64,000 bases of DNA from Afifellaceae bacterium (GCA_028281235.1 JANQKG010000044.1:1-64000); one strand, 5' to 3'. Counted from the stretch's first letter, positions 35,335 to 45,533 are shown. A program made the numbers and translations. The notes: generated by a model not told the origin, from the letters alone.

Positions 35335-36150
35335 ATGCGAGGTTTCGGCGTACGGTTGGTGGTGGCGGGCGTGTTGTTCAGCGCTTCGCTTGGGGGAGCG
35401 GCGGCGCAGGGTTGCGGCAATGACGGCTCGGGCTTCAACGTCTGGATCGACAATTTCAAGAAAGATGCCGCCGCCCAGGGGATATCGCAGCGCACGATCA
35501 GCTCTGCCTTGAACGGTGCGCGCTACAGCAACGCCACGATCCGGCTTGATCGGAACCAGAAAGTCTTCAAGCAGAGCTTTGAGACCTTCGCCGGCCGCAT
35601 GATCCCACCGCGCGTGAACCGGGCGAAGAACAGGCTGCAGAAGCATGCGAGCCTGCTCAATCGCATTGAGCAGCAATTCGGCGTGCCGAAGGAGATCGTC
35701 GTCGCCATCTGGGGCCTGGAGACGGATTTCGGCGCGGTCCGGGGCAATGCGTCGGTGATCAGCGCGATTGCGACGCTGGCCTATGATTGCCGCCGCTCCG
35801 CCTTCTTCACAGGTCAGCTCGTCGATGCGCTCCGCGTCATCGAGCGTGGCGACCTGACCGCCAAGCAGATGATCGGCGGCCTGCACGGCGAGATCGGACA
35901 AACGCAGTTTCTGCCGTCGTCCTATTATGCGTTCGCCGTCGACTATGACGGAAACGGGCGGCCCGATCTGATTTCCAGCACGGCCGACGTGCTGGCCTCT
36001 ACGGCAAACTATCTGCGCGGTCACGGTTGGCGGAAGGGGCAGTCCTGGATGCCGGGAAGCGGCAACTTCAACGTCATCAAGCAGTGGAACAAATCGACTG
36101 TCTATTCGCGCACGGTGGCTGAGTTCGCGCGTCGTCTAGCAGAGGGGTGA
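35335..36150 (+). CDS. Lytic murein transglycosylase, MltB family
   Basis: A 271-residue exported protein: signal peptide 1-24 (ending GGAAAQG), then an MltB/SLT-2 catalytic domain with the catalytic Glu129 in VVAIWGLETDFG, GGLHGEIGQTQFLPSSYYAF and the NYLRGHGW motif. It cleaves peptidoglycan glycan strands with anhydromuramic acid formation in the periplasm. No lipobox Cys follows the signal sequence directly, so it may be soluble. ATG at 35335 follows GGGAGAGGG. Upstream on the other strand is lysK; downstream lies a palindromic repeat. Confidence 0.9.
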   Translation: MRGFGVRLVVAGVLFSASLGGAAAQGCGNDGSGFNVWIDNFKKDAAAQGISQRTISSALNGARYSNATIRLDRNQKVFKQSFETFAGRMIPPRVNRAKNRLQKHASLLNRIEQQFGVPKEIVVAIWGLETDFGAVRGNASVISAIATLAYDCRRSAFFTGQLVDALRVIERGDLTAKQMIGGLHGEIGQTQFLPSSYYAFAVDYDGNGRPDLISSTADVLASTANYLRGHGWRKGQSWMPGSGNFNVIKQWNKSTVYSRTVAEFARRLAEG

Positions 36151-36172
36151 AGGTTCAACGGGGCCTTTCGTT

Positions 36173-36329
36173 TGTCATCCCGGCCGAGCGCAGCGAGGGC
36201 CGGGACCTATGAACACCGGCCGTGCCATAGATGCGCGGTCGCAAGATATATCGTCCTTACCACTGCGTACCCATCAGCTTCAGCGGTTATGGGTCCCGGT
36301 CTTGGCCTAGCGGCCAAACCGGGATGACA
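36173..36329. repeat. TGTCATCCCGG-type palindromic element, copy 1
   Basis: The ends are inverted copies: TGTCATCCCGG at 36173 and CCGGGATGACA ending at 36329. Inner arms GGGCCGGGACC (about 36197-36207) and GGGTCCCGGT (36291-36300) also pair. A related element with the same ends is at 50130-50237. Such elements are typical of Rhizobiales intergenic DNA. No gene is visible in the 36151-36354 gap. Confidence 0.75.
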
Positions 36330-36354
36330 AGCAGAAGGGTTTGGCGGCCCCGTC

Positions 36355-37209
36355 TCAATACAGGCTCACCGGGAAGTAGCGCAGATAGAGTTCTTCGTAG
36401 GTGCCGGCGCGATAGACTTCACGCAGCGCATAGTCGAGGGCGGCCTTTAATGTGCGATCCTCTGCCTTCAGGACGATGGCCATTCCGGCGCCGAAATAGC
36501 GATTGTCGAGATAGGCGCCGCCTGAGAAGCGGCAGCACTCCTCCGCTTCTGTGCCGTGGAGCCAGAAGGCCAAGTTCAAGGCGTCGCCGAACATCGCTTC
36601 CAGATTGCCGGCCTTGACCTCAGCCAACGCGACGGCCGGGTTGAAGTAGCAGGCGAGACGCAGGTCGGGGAAGAAGCGCTCCAGGTAGGCGGCGTGCGCG
36701 CTGTTGCAGACGACCCCGACAAAGCGCTCCGGGCGCGGACCGCTCGGATCGAAGAGCGTGCTTTTGGCGACGACAAAGCGCGCCGGGATCTTGAGGTAGG
36801 ATTGCGTTGCGATCAGGTCCTCCGCACCCGACCGCTCAAGGTCGAAGCCGGCGATCACGGCGTTTCCCGTCCCGTCCTTGAGGCCATCGAGAAGCGTCGC
36901 GAACGGCCTCGCCTGAACGGCGCATTGGACCTTGAGCGTGTCGCAGATGGCCTGCGCCAGATCGATGTCGAAGCCGATCAGGATGCCGCGATGGTCGCGG
37001 AAGGCGAAGGGGGGAAAGTCGTCGGCGGTCAGAAAGCGGATGGTGCCGATCTCGCTGGCGGAGGGTCGCTCGAAGCGCGCACGCGGGTCCCAGAAATTGG
37101 GGACCACGACTGGGTCGACCTGGGGCGCCTCGCCCTCCTGAGCGATCACCGCCGCAGATGCGGCGAGGCTCGCTATGACAATCAGAACACGGATAAGGCG
37201 CACAATCAT
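36355..37209 (-). CDS. Periplasmic solute-binding protein, family 3
   Basis: A 284-residue exported protein with a signal peptide (1-23, ending AAVIAQ) and an SBP_bac_3 fold: IRFLTADDFPPFAFRDHRGILIGFDIDLAQAICDTLKVQC, the ligand-binding core, followed by VVCNSAHAAYLERFF and the closing ALREVYRAGTYEELYLRYF. These proteins bind amino acids or similar small polar compounds for ABC import or receptor signalling. No transporter permease or ATPase gene is adjacent, so the partner is elsewhere or it acts as a sensor. Divergent from the CDP-alcohol phosphatidyltransferase gene. Confidence 0.86.
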   Translation of the reverse strand: MIVRLIRVLIVIASLAASAAVIAQEGEAPQVDPVVVPNFWDPRARFERPSASEIGTIRFLTADDFPPFAFRDHRGILIGFDIDLAQAICDTLKVQCAVQARPFATLLDGLKDGTGNAVIAGFDLERSGAEDLIATQSYLKIPARFVVAKSTLFDPSGPRPERFVGVVCNSAHAAYLERFFPDLRLACYFNPAVALAEVKAGNLEAMFGDALNLAFWLHGTEAEECCRFSGGAYLDNRYFGAGMAIVLKAEDRTLKAALDYALREVYRAGTYEELYLRYFPVSLY

Positions 37210-37318
37210 CTTGCCGCTTCACGCTTCGCCGAGTTCGAGGCCAGGTTCGGGTGAACGTGCGTCGCTTTGTCGACCGTTCTCCCGTAAACGGAAGCGGGCC
37301 GAAACGAAAGGGGACGGC

Positions 37319-37924
37319 TTGCTCGACGGTGCCGCACGCCGGTTGCTTGATCCGGCCCTTAGTCGATTGGGCGTGGGCCTCGCCAGGGCCGGCGTATCGG
37401 CGGACGCCGTCACCATTGCCGGCTTCGGCATTGGCCTTGCGGCGGCGGCGGCGATTGCCTTTCAGCTTTTTCTAACGGGTCTGGTCCTGCTCCTGCTCAG
37501 CCGTCTCTGCGACGGGCTGGACGGGGCCGTGGCACAGCACACCGCCAAGACCGATCGCGGCGGTTTTCTCGATATCGTGCTCGATTTCGCCTTCTACGGC
37601 GTCATCCCCATGGCCTTCGTCATTGCCGACCCGGAGGCCAACGCCGTGGCAGGCGCGGCGCTGATTCTCTCCTTCTACGTCAACGGTGCAACGTTCCTCA
37701 CCTACGCCATCTTTGCGGAGAAGCGGAAGCTGACCACGGAGGCGCGGGGCTCCAAATCGCTCTACTTCACCACCGGCCTGGCAGAGGCGACAGAGACCAT
37801 CATCGTGTTCTGTCTGTTCTGCATTCTTCCGTCCGCCTTTTCGCTCCTCGCCTACCTCTTTGCGGCAGTGACCTTGGTGACGGCGGCAGCGCGGATTGTG
37901 CTCGCCGTGCGGATCTTTCGATAG
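37319..37924 (+). CDS. CDP-alcohol phosphatidyltransferase family protein
   Basis: A 201-residue inner-membrane enzyme with about five membrane segments. The CDP-OH_P motif is DGLDGAVAQHTAKTDRGGFL followed by D and IVLD. In most members the DG-xx-A residue is followed by Arg; here it is Gln (AQ), while all Asp residues are kept. The TTG start at 37319 follows AAAGGGG and matches the usual N-terminus (LLDGAARRLLDP); a longer ATG start at 37175 would overlap the divergent solute-binding gene. The alcohol substrate is unknown. Confidence 0.8.
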   Translation: MLDGAARRLLDPALSRLGVGLARAGVSADAVTIAGFGIGLAAAAAIAFQLFLTGLVLLLLSRLCDGLDGAVAQHTAKTDRGGFLDIVLDFAFYGVIPMAFVIADPEANAVAGAALILSFYVNGATFLTYAIFAEKRKLTTEARGSKSLYFTTGLAEATETIIVFCLFCILPSAFSLLAYLFAAVTLVTAAARIVLAVRIFR

Positions 37925-38001
37925 GGAGGTGACGCGCCCTGGGTTGCTCCGCTATGAGTCGATGCAACCGTCTTAAGAAACACGCAGTACCGGGGGGAAC
38001 G

Positions 38002-39129
38002 ATGGACGTGCGCGCCGCTGTGGCTCTGGAAGCCGGGAAGCCGCTGGAGATCACCACCGTTCAGCTTGACGGTCCGCAGGCCGGCGAGGTGATGGTGGAG
38101 ATCAAGGCGACAGGCATCTGTCACACTGATGAGTTCACGCTGTCGGGCGCCGATCCGGAGGGCCTCTTCCCGGCCGTGCTCGGTCACGAAGGTGCCGGTG
38201 TCGTGGTCGATGTCGGGCCGGGCGTGACGAGCGTCAAGACAGGCGACCACGTCATTCCGCTCTACACGCCGGAATGCCGCACTTGCCCCTCATGCCTGTC
38301 GCGCAAGACGAACCTTTGCACGGCGATCCGCGCCACGCAGGGCCAAGGCCTCATGCCAGACGGCAGCTCGCGCTTCTCGTTGGAGGGCAAGCCGCTCTTC
38401 CACTACATGGGCACGTCGACCTTCGCCAATTACACGGTGCTGCCGGAGATCGCCGTGGCGAAAATCCGCGAGGACGCGCCGTTCGACAAGGTCTGCTATA
38501 TTGGCTGCGGCGTGACGACCGGCATAGGTGCGGTCATCAATACGGCGCAGGTGGAGCCCGGCGCAAAGGCGATCGTCTTCGGGCTCGGCGGCATCGGCCT
38601 CAATGTCATCCAGGGCCTGCGTCTGGTCGGCGCGGAGATGATCATCGGCGTCGACATCAACCCGGCGAAGAAGGAATGGGGCGAACGCTTCGGCATGACG
38701 CATTTCGTCAATCCGAACGACGTTGAAGGCGACCTCGTGCCTTACCTTGTCGACATGACGAAGAAGGGCGCCGACCAGATCGGCGGCGCGGACTACACCT
38801 TCGACTGCACCGGCAACGTCACCGTCATGCGGCAGGCTTTAGAGGCGTGTCATCGCGGCTGGGGCCAGTCGATCATCATCGGTGTTGCGCCGGCGGGTGC
38901 GGAGATCGCCACGCGTCCTTTCCAGCTCGTCACCGGGCGGGTGTGGAAAGGTACGGCCTTCGGCGGCGCGCGTGGCCGCACGGACGTCCCCCGAATCGTC
39001 GATTGGTACATGGACGGCAGGATCGAGATCGACCCGATGATCACCCATACCATGCCACTCACCGACATCAACAATGGGTTCGATCTGATGCATGCGGGTG
39101 AATCGATCCGCAGCGTGGTTGTGTACTGA
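38002..39129 (+). CDS. frmA: S-(hydroxymethyl)glutathione dehydrogenase / class III alcohol dehydrogenase
   Basis: A 375-residue zinc alcohol dehydrogenase. Catalytic zinc ligands are in [10 protein letters not shown] and LGHEGAGVV, structural zinc Cys residues in [18 protein letters not shown], and NAD-binding [12 protein letters not shown]. The C-terminus [17 protein letters not shown] is diagnostic of class III. It oxidises S-hydroxymethylglutathione, the glutathione adduct of formaldehyde, and can reduce GSNO. The ATG at 38002 follows GGGGGG and gives the normal [15 protein letters not shown] start; the earlier ATG at 37954 is not conserved. No formyl-GSH hydrolase gene is adjacent. Confidence 0.95.
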   Translation: MDVRAAVALEAGKPLEITTVQLDGPQAGEVMVEIKATGICHTDEFTLSGADPEGLFPAVLGHEGAGVVVDVGPGVTSVKTGDHVIPLYTPECRTCPSCLSRKTNLCTAIRATQGQGLMPDGSSRFSLEGKPLFHYMGTSTFANYTVLPEIAVAKIREDAPFDKVCYIGCGVTTGIGAVINTAQVEPGAKAIVFGLGGIGLNVIQGLRLVGAEMIIGVDINPAKKEWGERFGMTHFVNPNDVEGDLVPYLVDMTKKGADQIGGADYTFDCTGNVTVMRQALEACHRGWGQSIIIGVAPAGAEIATRPFQLVTGRVWKGTAFGGARGRTDVPRIVDWYMDGRIEIDPMITHTMPLTDINNGFDLMHAGESIRSVVVY

Positions 39130-39392
39130 CGCCCGCCGCCGCCGCCAGAACAGTAACGACTTTCGGTTGCAGCGAGGCGGTCCAGAAAACGCCCGGTTTG
39201 GGCGGTTTCGGCGGTGCTCAGCCGGCTCCACCGCCTTGCAAGCGGCCTACGGCGGCCGGATGAAGTGATAGTGCAGCCCTTCAAATGCTGAATGCGCCGT
39301 TAATCGGCGTTAAATGCTCCTGATGTAAAACCGCAGGCTGCGTTGCCGGTCTCCTTGCGACCGGCGGCACCTTAGCCAAGAGGCGTGACTTC

Positions 39393-41219
39393 GTGGTGGT
39401 GCATAGACTGAAGCCGGCGGGAGATGAGCCTTTGGAGCAGGCTGAGGCTGCGCTTGAGCGACTCGGCTCAGCCAATCGCGGCCTGCAGGCGGAGATCATG
39501 GAACGCCAGTCGCAGGAAGACTGGCAAGCGGAACGCGTGCTGTTCCGCGCCATGATCGAGCAGGTGCAGGACTATCTCTACGTCAAGGACCTTCAGGGCC
39601 GCTTCGTCATCGTCAACCCCGCCGTTGCGGCGGATTTCGGGTGCGAACCGGAAGACGTGGTCGGGCGGACCGATTTCGACTTCCATCCGAAGGAGCTCGC
39701 CGTTCAGTTCCGTCGCGACGAGCAGAAGATCATCGACTCGGAGGAGCCGATGATCGACCGGGAGGAATTCGTCATCACGCCCAGCGGCAACAAAAAGTGG
39801 GTGTCGACCTCCAAACTGCCGCTGCGCGACGATTCAGGCCGGGTGATCGGAATCGTCGGGATCGCCCGCGATATCACCGACCGAAAGAGGGCCGAGGAGC
39901 AGGTGCACTTCATGGCGCACCATGACGTGCTGAGCGGATTGCCCAACCGTGTCCGGTTGATGGATCGGCTGACGGAGGCGCTGCGTGACGCGAAGCGTCG
40001 CGGAAGCCGTGTGGTCGTCATCTTCATCGACCTCGACAATTTCAAGGACGTCAATGACAGCCTCGGCCACCATGCGGGCGATTGCGTTCTTCGGGCGGTG
40101 GCGAAGCGAATGGTGGGCTGCATCCGTGCGACCGACACGGTGGCCCGGTTCGGCGGCGACGAGTTCGTCATCCTGTTGAACGATGCCGAAAAGAAGGTCA
40201 CCGCGGCCGTTGTGGAGAAGATCAGGGCTCGGATCTCCGAGCCGATCGTCGTGGATGACCATACCTTTCACATCACGTGCAGCATGGGTGTCGCATCATA
40301 CCCGGCCGATGGCACGAATGCTGAGATGCTTCTGTCCAACGCGGATGCCGCAATGTATCGCGCCAAAGCCAATGGCCGCGATCGGGTTCAAACCTACGCT
40401 ATTGAGATGACGCTTGCAGCGGAGGAGAAGCAGCGCCTCCAGGAAGGCATGCGCACGGCGTTGGAGCGCGACGAGTTCACGCTTCAGTTCCAACCGCAAT
40501 TCGACATCGAAACCAGGCAAGTGTTGGCCGTGGAGGCGTTGGCACGCTGGAACCACGCCGATTTCGGGCCGATCGACCCAAGCAAGTTCATCCCGATTGC
40601 GGAGGAAAGCGGCTTCATTGTCGAGCTCGGCGATTGGGTGCTCAGAGAAGCTTGCCGGCAGTGCAAGGCCTGGCACGATGCGGGGCTTCCGCCGATCAGG
40701 ATCTGCGTCAACGTTTCAGCGCGTCAGTTCCGCGAGAAGAAATGGGTCGGTCGCGTGCGCGATGCGCTGAAGGAGACCGGGCTGGAGCCGCAATATCTCG
40801 AACTGGAGCTCACCGAGAGCATGTTGATGCATGACGTGCCGCAGGCCGTTGCAACGATGCGGGCGCTGCAGGCCGTCGGGGTGCAGTTCGCCATCGACGA
40901 TTTCGGAACCGGCTATTCAAGCCTCAGCGCGCTGAAGACTTTTCCGGTGGCGCGGTTGAAGCTCGACGGTTCCTTTGTCCGCAACCTCCCACAGGACGAC
41001 GACGATATCGGTATCGCCACAGCTGTCCTCTCGTTGGGGCGGCGGCTCAAGATGGATGTCGTCGCGGAGGGCGTGGAGACCGCCGACCAGCTCGACTTCC
41101 TCCGGGATCACAGATGCGAGGCGGCTCAGGGTTTCCTTTTTAGTCCGCCGCTCGACGCCGGCGCCCTGGAAGAGATGATGCGCGCCGGCGGTTTCGGAGG
41201 TAAGCTTACCGAGCGGTAA
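39393..41219 (+). CDS. PAS-GGDEF-EAL c-di-GMP turnover protein
   Basis: A 608-residue cytoplasmic sensor. A PAS domain (about 50-165, with VKDLQGRFVIVNPAVAADFG and a PAC end GIVGIARDITDRKRAEEQ) is followed by GGDEF (FGGDEF, GGDEF at 254-258, with an RxxD inhibitory site at 245-248) and an EAL domain (EAL at 381-383, IDDFGTGYSSL, AEGVET). Both catalytic motifs look intact, so it could make and degrade c-di-GMP depending on its input. The GTG start at 39393 lacks a strong ribosome site. Followed by two PilZ genes. Confidence 0.9.
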   Translation: MVVHRLKPAGDEPLEQAEAALERLGSANRGLQAEIMERQSQEDWQAERVLFRAMIEQVQDYLYVKDLQGRFVIVNPAVAADFGCEPEDVVGRTDFDFHPKELAVQFRRDEQKIIDSEEPMIDREEFVITPSGNKKWVSTSKLPLRDDSGRVIGIVGIARDITDRKRAEEQVHFMAHHDVLSGLPNRVRLMDRLTEALRDAKRRGSRVVVIFIDLDNFKDVNDSLGHHAGDCVLRAVAKRMVGCIRATDTVARFGGDEFVILLNDAEKKVTAAVVEKIRARISEPIVVDDHTFHITCSMGVASYPADGTNAEMLLSNADAAMYRAKANGRDRVQTYAIEMTLAAEEKQRLQEGMRTALERDEFTLQFQPQFDIETRQVLAVEALARWNHADFGPIDPSKFIPIAEESGFIVELGDWVLREACRQCKAWHDAGLPPIRICVNVSARQFREKKWVGRVRDALKETGLEPQYLELELTESMLMHDVPQAVATMRALQAVGVQFAIDDFGTGYSSLSALKTFPVARLKLDGSFVRNLPQDDDDIGIATAVLSLGRRLKMDVVAEGVETADQLDFLRDHRCEAAQGFLFSPPLDAGALEEMMRAGGFGGKLTER

Positions 41220-41248
41220 AGCTGGATCACTACCGTCGGAAGGTCGCA

Positions 41249-41263
41249 TAAACCTCTCATTAA
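41249..41263. promoter_or_regulatory. CtrA-like box upstream of first PilZ gene
   Basis: TAAA-N7-TTAA (41249-41263), one mismatch from the CtrA consensus TTAA-N7-TTAA, 20 bp before the start of the first PilZ gene. A similar box precedes the second PilZ gene. Confidence 0.4.
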
Positions 41264-41283
41264 CCGCCAATGGGAGGCTACTC

Positions 41284-41646
41284 ATGACGGAGTCCACCAA
41301 CGCTTCGACGGCTGAGCAGCGGCGCGTTCCGCGCCTGCGCACGCTTCTGGGCGGCATTGTTCAGTTCGACGATCACATGTCGACGATGGATTGCACCATC
41401 CGCAGCCTGTCGGCCTACGGCGCCCGGGTTGAGTTGGCGGAGGCGTTCCGCCTGCCCGACGCATTCGATCTGGCGATACCGCATCACGACCAAGTGCATC
41501 GCGCGGAGGTGATCTGGCGGCGCGGCGAGCGCGCCGGACTGGCGCTCACCGACTTGAAGCCGCGTGAAGCGCCGGTGCACCGGCATATGACGCCGCGTCA
41601 GCTCAGGCGCGCGCATCAAAAGGAAATGGCGGACGCGCTCTATTGA
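41284..41646 (+). CDS. PilZ domain protein
   Basis: A 120-residue single PilZ domain: RRVPRLRTLLGGIVQF near the N-terminus gives the RxxxR c-di-GMP-binding pattern, and the second motif is DCTIRSLSAYGARVEL (D/N-x-S-xx-G). It binds c-di-GMP and transmits the signal to a partner. Located 64 bp after the PAS-GGDEF-EAL gene. Its start follows GGGAGG. A second, related PilZ gene follows, so the pair is a likely tandem duplication with later divergence. Confidence 0.85.
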   Translation: MTESTNASTAEQRRVPRLRTLLGGIVQFDDHMSTMDCTIRSLSAYGARVELAEAFRLPDAFDLAIPHHDQVHRAEVIWRRGERAGLALTDLKPREAPVHRHMTPRQLRRAHQKEMADALY

Positions 41647-41693
41647 GCGTCGGCGGTCGCCGGCTTGTCGACCGTTAACCCTATCTGCGGTCG

Positions 41694-41708
41694 TTAATGG
41701 ATCGTTAC
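41694..41708. promoter_or_regulatory. CtrA-like box upstream of second PilZ gene
   Basis: TTAA-N7-TTAC at 41694-41708, one mismatch to TTAA-N7-TTAA, 52 bp before the second PilZ gene. It lies within the 113-bp gap between the two PilZ genes. Confidence 0.4.
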
Positions 41709-41759
41709 TGCGCTTCCGGACGATAAAGGTTTTGATAACCACGTCCGGGGGAGCACGTC

Positions 41760-42107
41760 ATGGTCGAACGGCGTCACGAGAAGCGGCTGCGTAGCCTGCT
41801 CGGCGGCCGGATCAGCTTCAAGCAATTGCACAGCACCATGGATTGCGTGGTCCGCAACATCGCGCCGCATGGCGCGATGATCGTCTTCCCGCACACTGCC
41901 GTCACGCCGCGCGAGTTCCATTTGGAGATCCCGCACCGGGGCGAAATTCACGCCGCAAAGGTCATTTGGCGGAAGCACGACCGGGCCGGCGTCACGCTCT
42001 CCGACACGGAGAAGCACGACGTGCCGGTCGAGGCGACGCGGCGCATTCGGCGGCTGATGGTGGAGAACCGCCGGCTTAAACGGCAGCTCGATCCGGGAAG
42101 CTGGTAG
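41760..42107 (+). CDS. PilZ domain protein
   Basis: A 115-residue single PilZ domain with RRHEKRLRSLLGG (RxxxR motif) and DCVVRNIAPHGAMIVF (N-x-A-x-x-G variant of the second motif). It resembles the preceding PilZ gene in arrangement (LLGG...STMDC...HGA) but has replaced residues in between. Predicted c-di-GMP binder of the cytoplasm. Ribosome site GGGGGAG upstream of the ATG at 41760. Both PilZ genes lie next to the only c-di-GMP enzyme gene in the window. Confidence 0.84.
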   Translation: MVERRHEKRLRSLLGGRISFKQLHSTMDCVVRNIAPHGAMIVFPHTAVTPREFHLEIPHRGEIHAAKVIWRKHDRAGVTLSDTEKHDVPVEATRRIRRLMVENRRLKRQLDPGSW

Positions 42108-42158
42108 GCGTGCATCTCGCGTGGCTATCGCTGCGCGTCGCCGCGCCGTTGCTTTGCC

Positions 42159-42181
42159 TAACCCTCCCCAGGGGGAGGTTA
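42159..42181. repeat. Short palindromic element related to 2377-2524
   Basis: TAACCCTCCCC (42159-42169) pairs with GGGGAGGTTA (42172-42181), a compact hairpin very similar to the outer arm of the element at 2377-2524. It lies between the convergent second PilZ and lolA genes and may serve as a two-way terminator. Confidence 0.6.
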
Positions 42182-42224
42182 CGCCACGTGCCCTGAGGTG
42201 CGCCTTGGGGCCATGCTGGGCAGG

Positions 42225-42869
42225 CTAGCGCCGCTGCTCCCGGGCGGCGTTGGTCGCGGCAAGATAATCGATCTTGAAGAGATCGTCGTCGAGCCGGTTG
42301 CCGACCTCCACATTGTAGAGCGCCACCATGGTCTGCAGGCCCTGCTGGTCGGTGACCGTCCATTGCCGCAGCTCATACGTCGTGCGATCGAAGATCAGAT
42401 TGAGCGTGCCGGCGCTGAAGCGCGTCTCGTCCTGCAGCACGATCTCAACAAGGTCCGGCGCCACGCCGATGGCAGTCACCTTGTCGGTCGTCGACAGATC
42501 GAGGCTGGTGTCGAGCAGGAGTCTGAGCGGCGTCTGCGATAGCGGCCAGATGTCGTAAGTCTGCAGCCGCTTGTCGAAGACCAGCACGGACTTGCCGTCA
42601 GCGACGACGCGCACGGTCGCCGGCGGGTCATACTGAAATCGCACGCGGCCGGGGCGGGCGATGAAGAAGCGGCCCTGCAATTGCTCGCCGTCGGGATTGA
42701 ACTGGACGAACTCGCCGTTCATCGTCTCGACGCGCGACAGCGCGCCGGAAATCTCGCGCAGGACGGCGGCTTCCTGGTCCGACATTGCGTGCCCGAGAGT
42801 CGGCGCCAATGCTGCGGCTGAGAGGCCGGCGAGCACCGCGCGGCGGGTGAGCATCGCTGGGCTCATCAT
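42225..42869 (-). CDS. lolA: LolA-like outer-membrane lipoprotein carrier
   Basis: A 214-residue periplasmic protein. The signal sequence contains a twin-arginine-like start (LTRRAVLAGLSAAALAPTLG), which differs from a simple Sec signal. The mature part has the LolA pattern: EFVQFNPDGEQLQGRFFIARPGRVRFQYDPP and the VFDKRLQTYDIWPLSQTPL segment. It carries lipoproteins from LolCDE to the outer membrane. It is next to ftsK, as in many Rhizobiales. ATG at 42869 or 42866. Confidence 0.88.
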   Translation of the reverse strand: MMSPAMLTRRAVLAGLSAAALAPTLGHAMSDQEAAVLREISGALSRVETMNGEFVQFNPDGEQLQGRFFIARPGRVRFQYDPPATVRVVADGKSVLVFDKRLQTYDIWPLSQTPLRLLLDTSLDLSTTDKVTAIGVAPDLVEIVLQDETRFSAGTLNLIFDRTTYELRQWTVTDQQGLQTMVALYNVEVGNRLDDDLFKIDYLAATNAAREQRR

Positions 42870-42980
42870 GATCCTCCTAGCCCCCTTGCGTCCCGTGGGT
42901 CCAACCCATGGTCCGGGGCGCCCCGTGCGTTACGATCACTTCGTGACGAGACAAGGGCGCGCAATGGACCCGGCGCCGCC

Positions 42981-45479
42981 TCAGGCGGCATCCTCGCCGA
43001 CCAGGATTTCGCGCTTCCCGGCGTGATTGGCCGGGCCGACGACGCCTTCCTCCTCCATCCGCTCGATGATGGTGGCGGCGCGATTGTAGCCGATGGAAAG
43101 GCGGCGTTGAATATAGCTGGTTGAGGCCTTGCGGTCGCGCAGAACCACGGCCACGGCCTGATCGTAGAGATCGTTCGATTCTTCCATGCCGCTTGCCAGC
43201 GCGTCGAAGCCGCCCTCCGATTCCTCCTCGTCGGTGATGGAATCGAGATAGTCCGGCACGCCCTGGCTCTTCAGATGGGCGACGATATCCTCCACCTCCT
43301 CGTCGGAGACGAACGGCCCATGGACGCGCTGGATGCGGCCGCCGCCGGCCATGAAGAGCATATCGCCCTGTCCGAGGAGCTGCTCTGCGCCTTGCTCGCC
43401 CAGGATGGTGCGGCTGTCGATCTTCGAGGTCACCTGGAAGGAGATGCGGGTGGGGAAGTTCGCCTTGATGGTGCCGGTGATGACGTCGACGGAGGGCCGC
43501 TGCGTCGCCATGATGACATGGATGCCGGCAGCGCGCGCCATCTGTGCCAGACGCTGAACGGCGCCCTCAATGTCCTTGCCGGCGACCATCATCAGATCGG
43601 CCATCTCGTCGATAATGACGACGATGTAGGGCATCGGCTCCAGTTCAAGCTCTTCGGTCTCGAAGATGGGCTCGCCGGTCTCGTGGTCGAAGCCGGTCTG
43701 CACGGTGCGGGTCAGCACCTCCTTCTTCTTGGCGGCAAGCGCGATGCGCTGATTGAAGCCGTCGATGTTGCGAACGCCGACCTTCGACATCTTCTTGTAG
43801 CGGTCCTCCATCTCGCGGACCGTCCATTTCAACGCCACGACTGCCTTGCGCGGATCGGTCACCACCGGTGCCAGGAGATGCGGGATGCCGTCATAGACGG
43901 ACAGTTCCAGCATTTTCGGATCGATCATGATGAGACGGCACTGATCCGGCGACATGCGGTAAAGCAGCGACAGGATCATGGTGTTGATGGAGACCGACTT
44001 GCCGGAGCCGGTCGTGCCGGCGACGAGCAGATGCGGCATCTTAGAGAGGTCGGCGATGACCGGCTCGCCGCCGATCGTCTTGCCGAGCGACAGCGCCAGT
44101 TTGGCTTTGGATTTTTCGTAATCGTCGGACGCCAGAAGCTCGCGCAGAAACACCGTCTCGCGGCTGGCATTGGGCAGCTCGATGCCGATGGCGTTCTTGC
44201 CGGGGATCACCGCCACGCGGGCGGAGATGGCACTCATGGAGCGAGCGATGTCGTCGGCCAAGCCGATGACGCGGGACGACTTGATGCCCGGCGCGGGCTC
44301 CAGCTCATAAAGCGTAACAACGGGGCCCGGCCGGATGTTTATGATCTCGCCGCGGACGCCGAAATCGTCGAGCACGCCTTCCAGGAGCCGTGCGTTCTGC
44401 TCCAGCGCTGCGCTGTCGACTTGTTTGTCGCGCTTGCGCTGCGGCGGCGGCTCAAACAAGAGGCTGAGCGCCGGCAGCTCGAAATCGTCGGAAGGCAGGA
44501 AGGAGGGCTGCGCCTCTTTGCGGGCGCGGGCGCTCGGCTTGGGACGCGGTGCCCTTGGCTGGACGACGCGGCGCTGCGCGCCCGGCGGCAGGTCGAAATC
44601 TTCCAGTTCCTCCGCGAAAGCATCGTCGAACTCGTCGCCCTCGGCCGCGTAGGCGCCGCCGTCCCCGAAGGCCGGCTCGCGACGGACAAGCGCGGGTGCA
44701 GCACGGCGGCTTTTGGCAGCGTTATAGATGTTTCGGGACAAGCGGCGCACAAGCGCGTTGGCCAAGAGCGCCCAGTGCGCGGCAATCCCGGCGACGAGCC
44801 GCAGTTTGCTTTCCCGACGGGCGGTCGGCTCCTCGTCATAGAGCTCGTGCTCGTCCTCGTCTTCCTCCATGTCCTCCTCAAGCGCAGCGCGACCGTGCGC
44901 CGAGGCGCCGGAGGTGGGGTCGCGCAGGCACGCCGTCCACAGAAGGCCGACCGAGACGCCGCCCAGCACGACGAACAAGGCCGCGTAGAAGCCGGCCGAC
45001 AGAGTGCCGCCACCGAACCATTCCGCGACGCTCAGCGTGATGTCGCCGGCGGCGCCGCCCAGACCCGTCGGGAGGGGCCATTGCGCCATGACCGGCAGGC
45101 AGGAGAAAGCGGCGGCGAAAAGAACCGCGCCACCCAGCCAGGCGGCGGCCTGACGGATCACGCGACGGGGACGGCGCAGGCGGAAGAGGTTCCAGCCGAT
45201 GATCGTGAAGGGGACCAGAATGCCGACGATCGCCAAGCCAAAGAACTGCATGGCCAGATCGGCAAAGGCCGCGCCGGGCCGGCCGAGGATGTTCTGAACG
45301 GACCCGTCGGCCACATAGCTGAAGCTCGGATCGTCGACGTGCCACGTGATGAGGCTGGCGAGGCCGAGGGCGGCGAGCAGGAGAATGGCGAGACCGCTCA
45401 AGCGCATGGCGTAGCGCAGAGCGAAGTCGCGCAGGCGGTTTTCGATAGGATAGGGGTCGGCTAGGGAACCATAGGCCAT
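42981..45479 (-). CDS. ftsK: DNA translocase FtsK
   Basis: An 832-residue septal DNA pump. The N-terminal part has four membrane helices (about 28-47, 78-98, 112-130 and 160-183), then an acidic/Pro-rich linker (about 190-350), the RecA-like motor with Walker [10 protein letters not shown] (487-495) and [17 protein letters not shown] (Walker B), and the C-terminal gamma domain (about 765-832, [24 protein letters not shown]) that reads KOPS sites. It moves chromosome ends through the septum for dimer resolution. Start at 45479. A CtrA box lies 55 bp upstream. Confidence 0.95.
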   Translation of the reverse strand: MAYGSLADPYPIENRLRDFALRYAMRLSGLAILLLAALGLASLITWHVDDPSFSYVADGSVQNILGRPGAAFADLAMQFFGLAIVGILVPFTIIGWNLFRLRRPRRVIRQAAAWLGGAVLFAAAFSCLPVMAQWPLPTGLGGAAGDITLSVAEWFGGGTLSAGFYAALFVVLGGVSVGLLWTACLRDPTSGASAHGRAALEEDMEEDEDEHELYDEEPTARRESKLRLVAGIAAHWALLANALVRRLSRNIYNAAKSRRAAPALVRREPAFGDGGAYAAEGDEFDDAFAEELEDFDLPPGAQRRVVQPRAPRPKPSARARKEAQPSFLPSDDFELPALSLLFEPPPQRKRDKQVDSAALEQNARLLEGVLDDFGVRGEIINIRPGPVVTLYELEPAPGIKSSRVIGLADDIARSMSAISARVAVIPGKNAIGIELPNASRETVFLRELLASDDYEKSKAKLALSLGKTIGGEPVIADLSKMPHLLVAGTTGSGKSVSINTMILSLLYRMSPDQCRLIMIDPKMLELSVYDGIPHLLAPVVTDPRKAVVALKWTVREMEDRYKKMSKVGVRNIDGFNQRIALAAKKKEVLTRTVQTGFDHETGEPIFETEELELEPMPYIVVIIDEMADLMMVAGKDIEGAVQRLAQMARAAGIHVIMATQRPSVDVITGTIKANFPTRISFQVTSKIDSRTILGEQGAEQLLGQGDMLFMAGGGRIQRVHGPFVSDEEVEDIVAHLKSQGVPDYLDSITDEEESEGGFDALASGMEESNDLYDQAVAVVLRDRKASTSYIQRRLSIGYNRAATIIERMEEEGVVGPANHAGKREILVGEDAA

Positions 45480-45533
45480 TGTCGATCGACGCGCATTGTC
45501 ACAGGGCTTCTCGGTGAGCGTAAGGAGGCAGGG

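Noticed and set aside
43275-45464. A 729-codon open frame antisense to ftsK
   Set aside because: Same effect; ftsK is certain and the antisense product is rich in His/Arg/Gly without family features.
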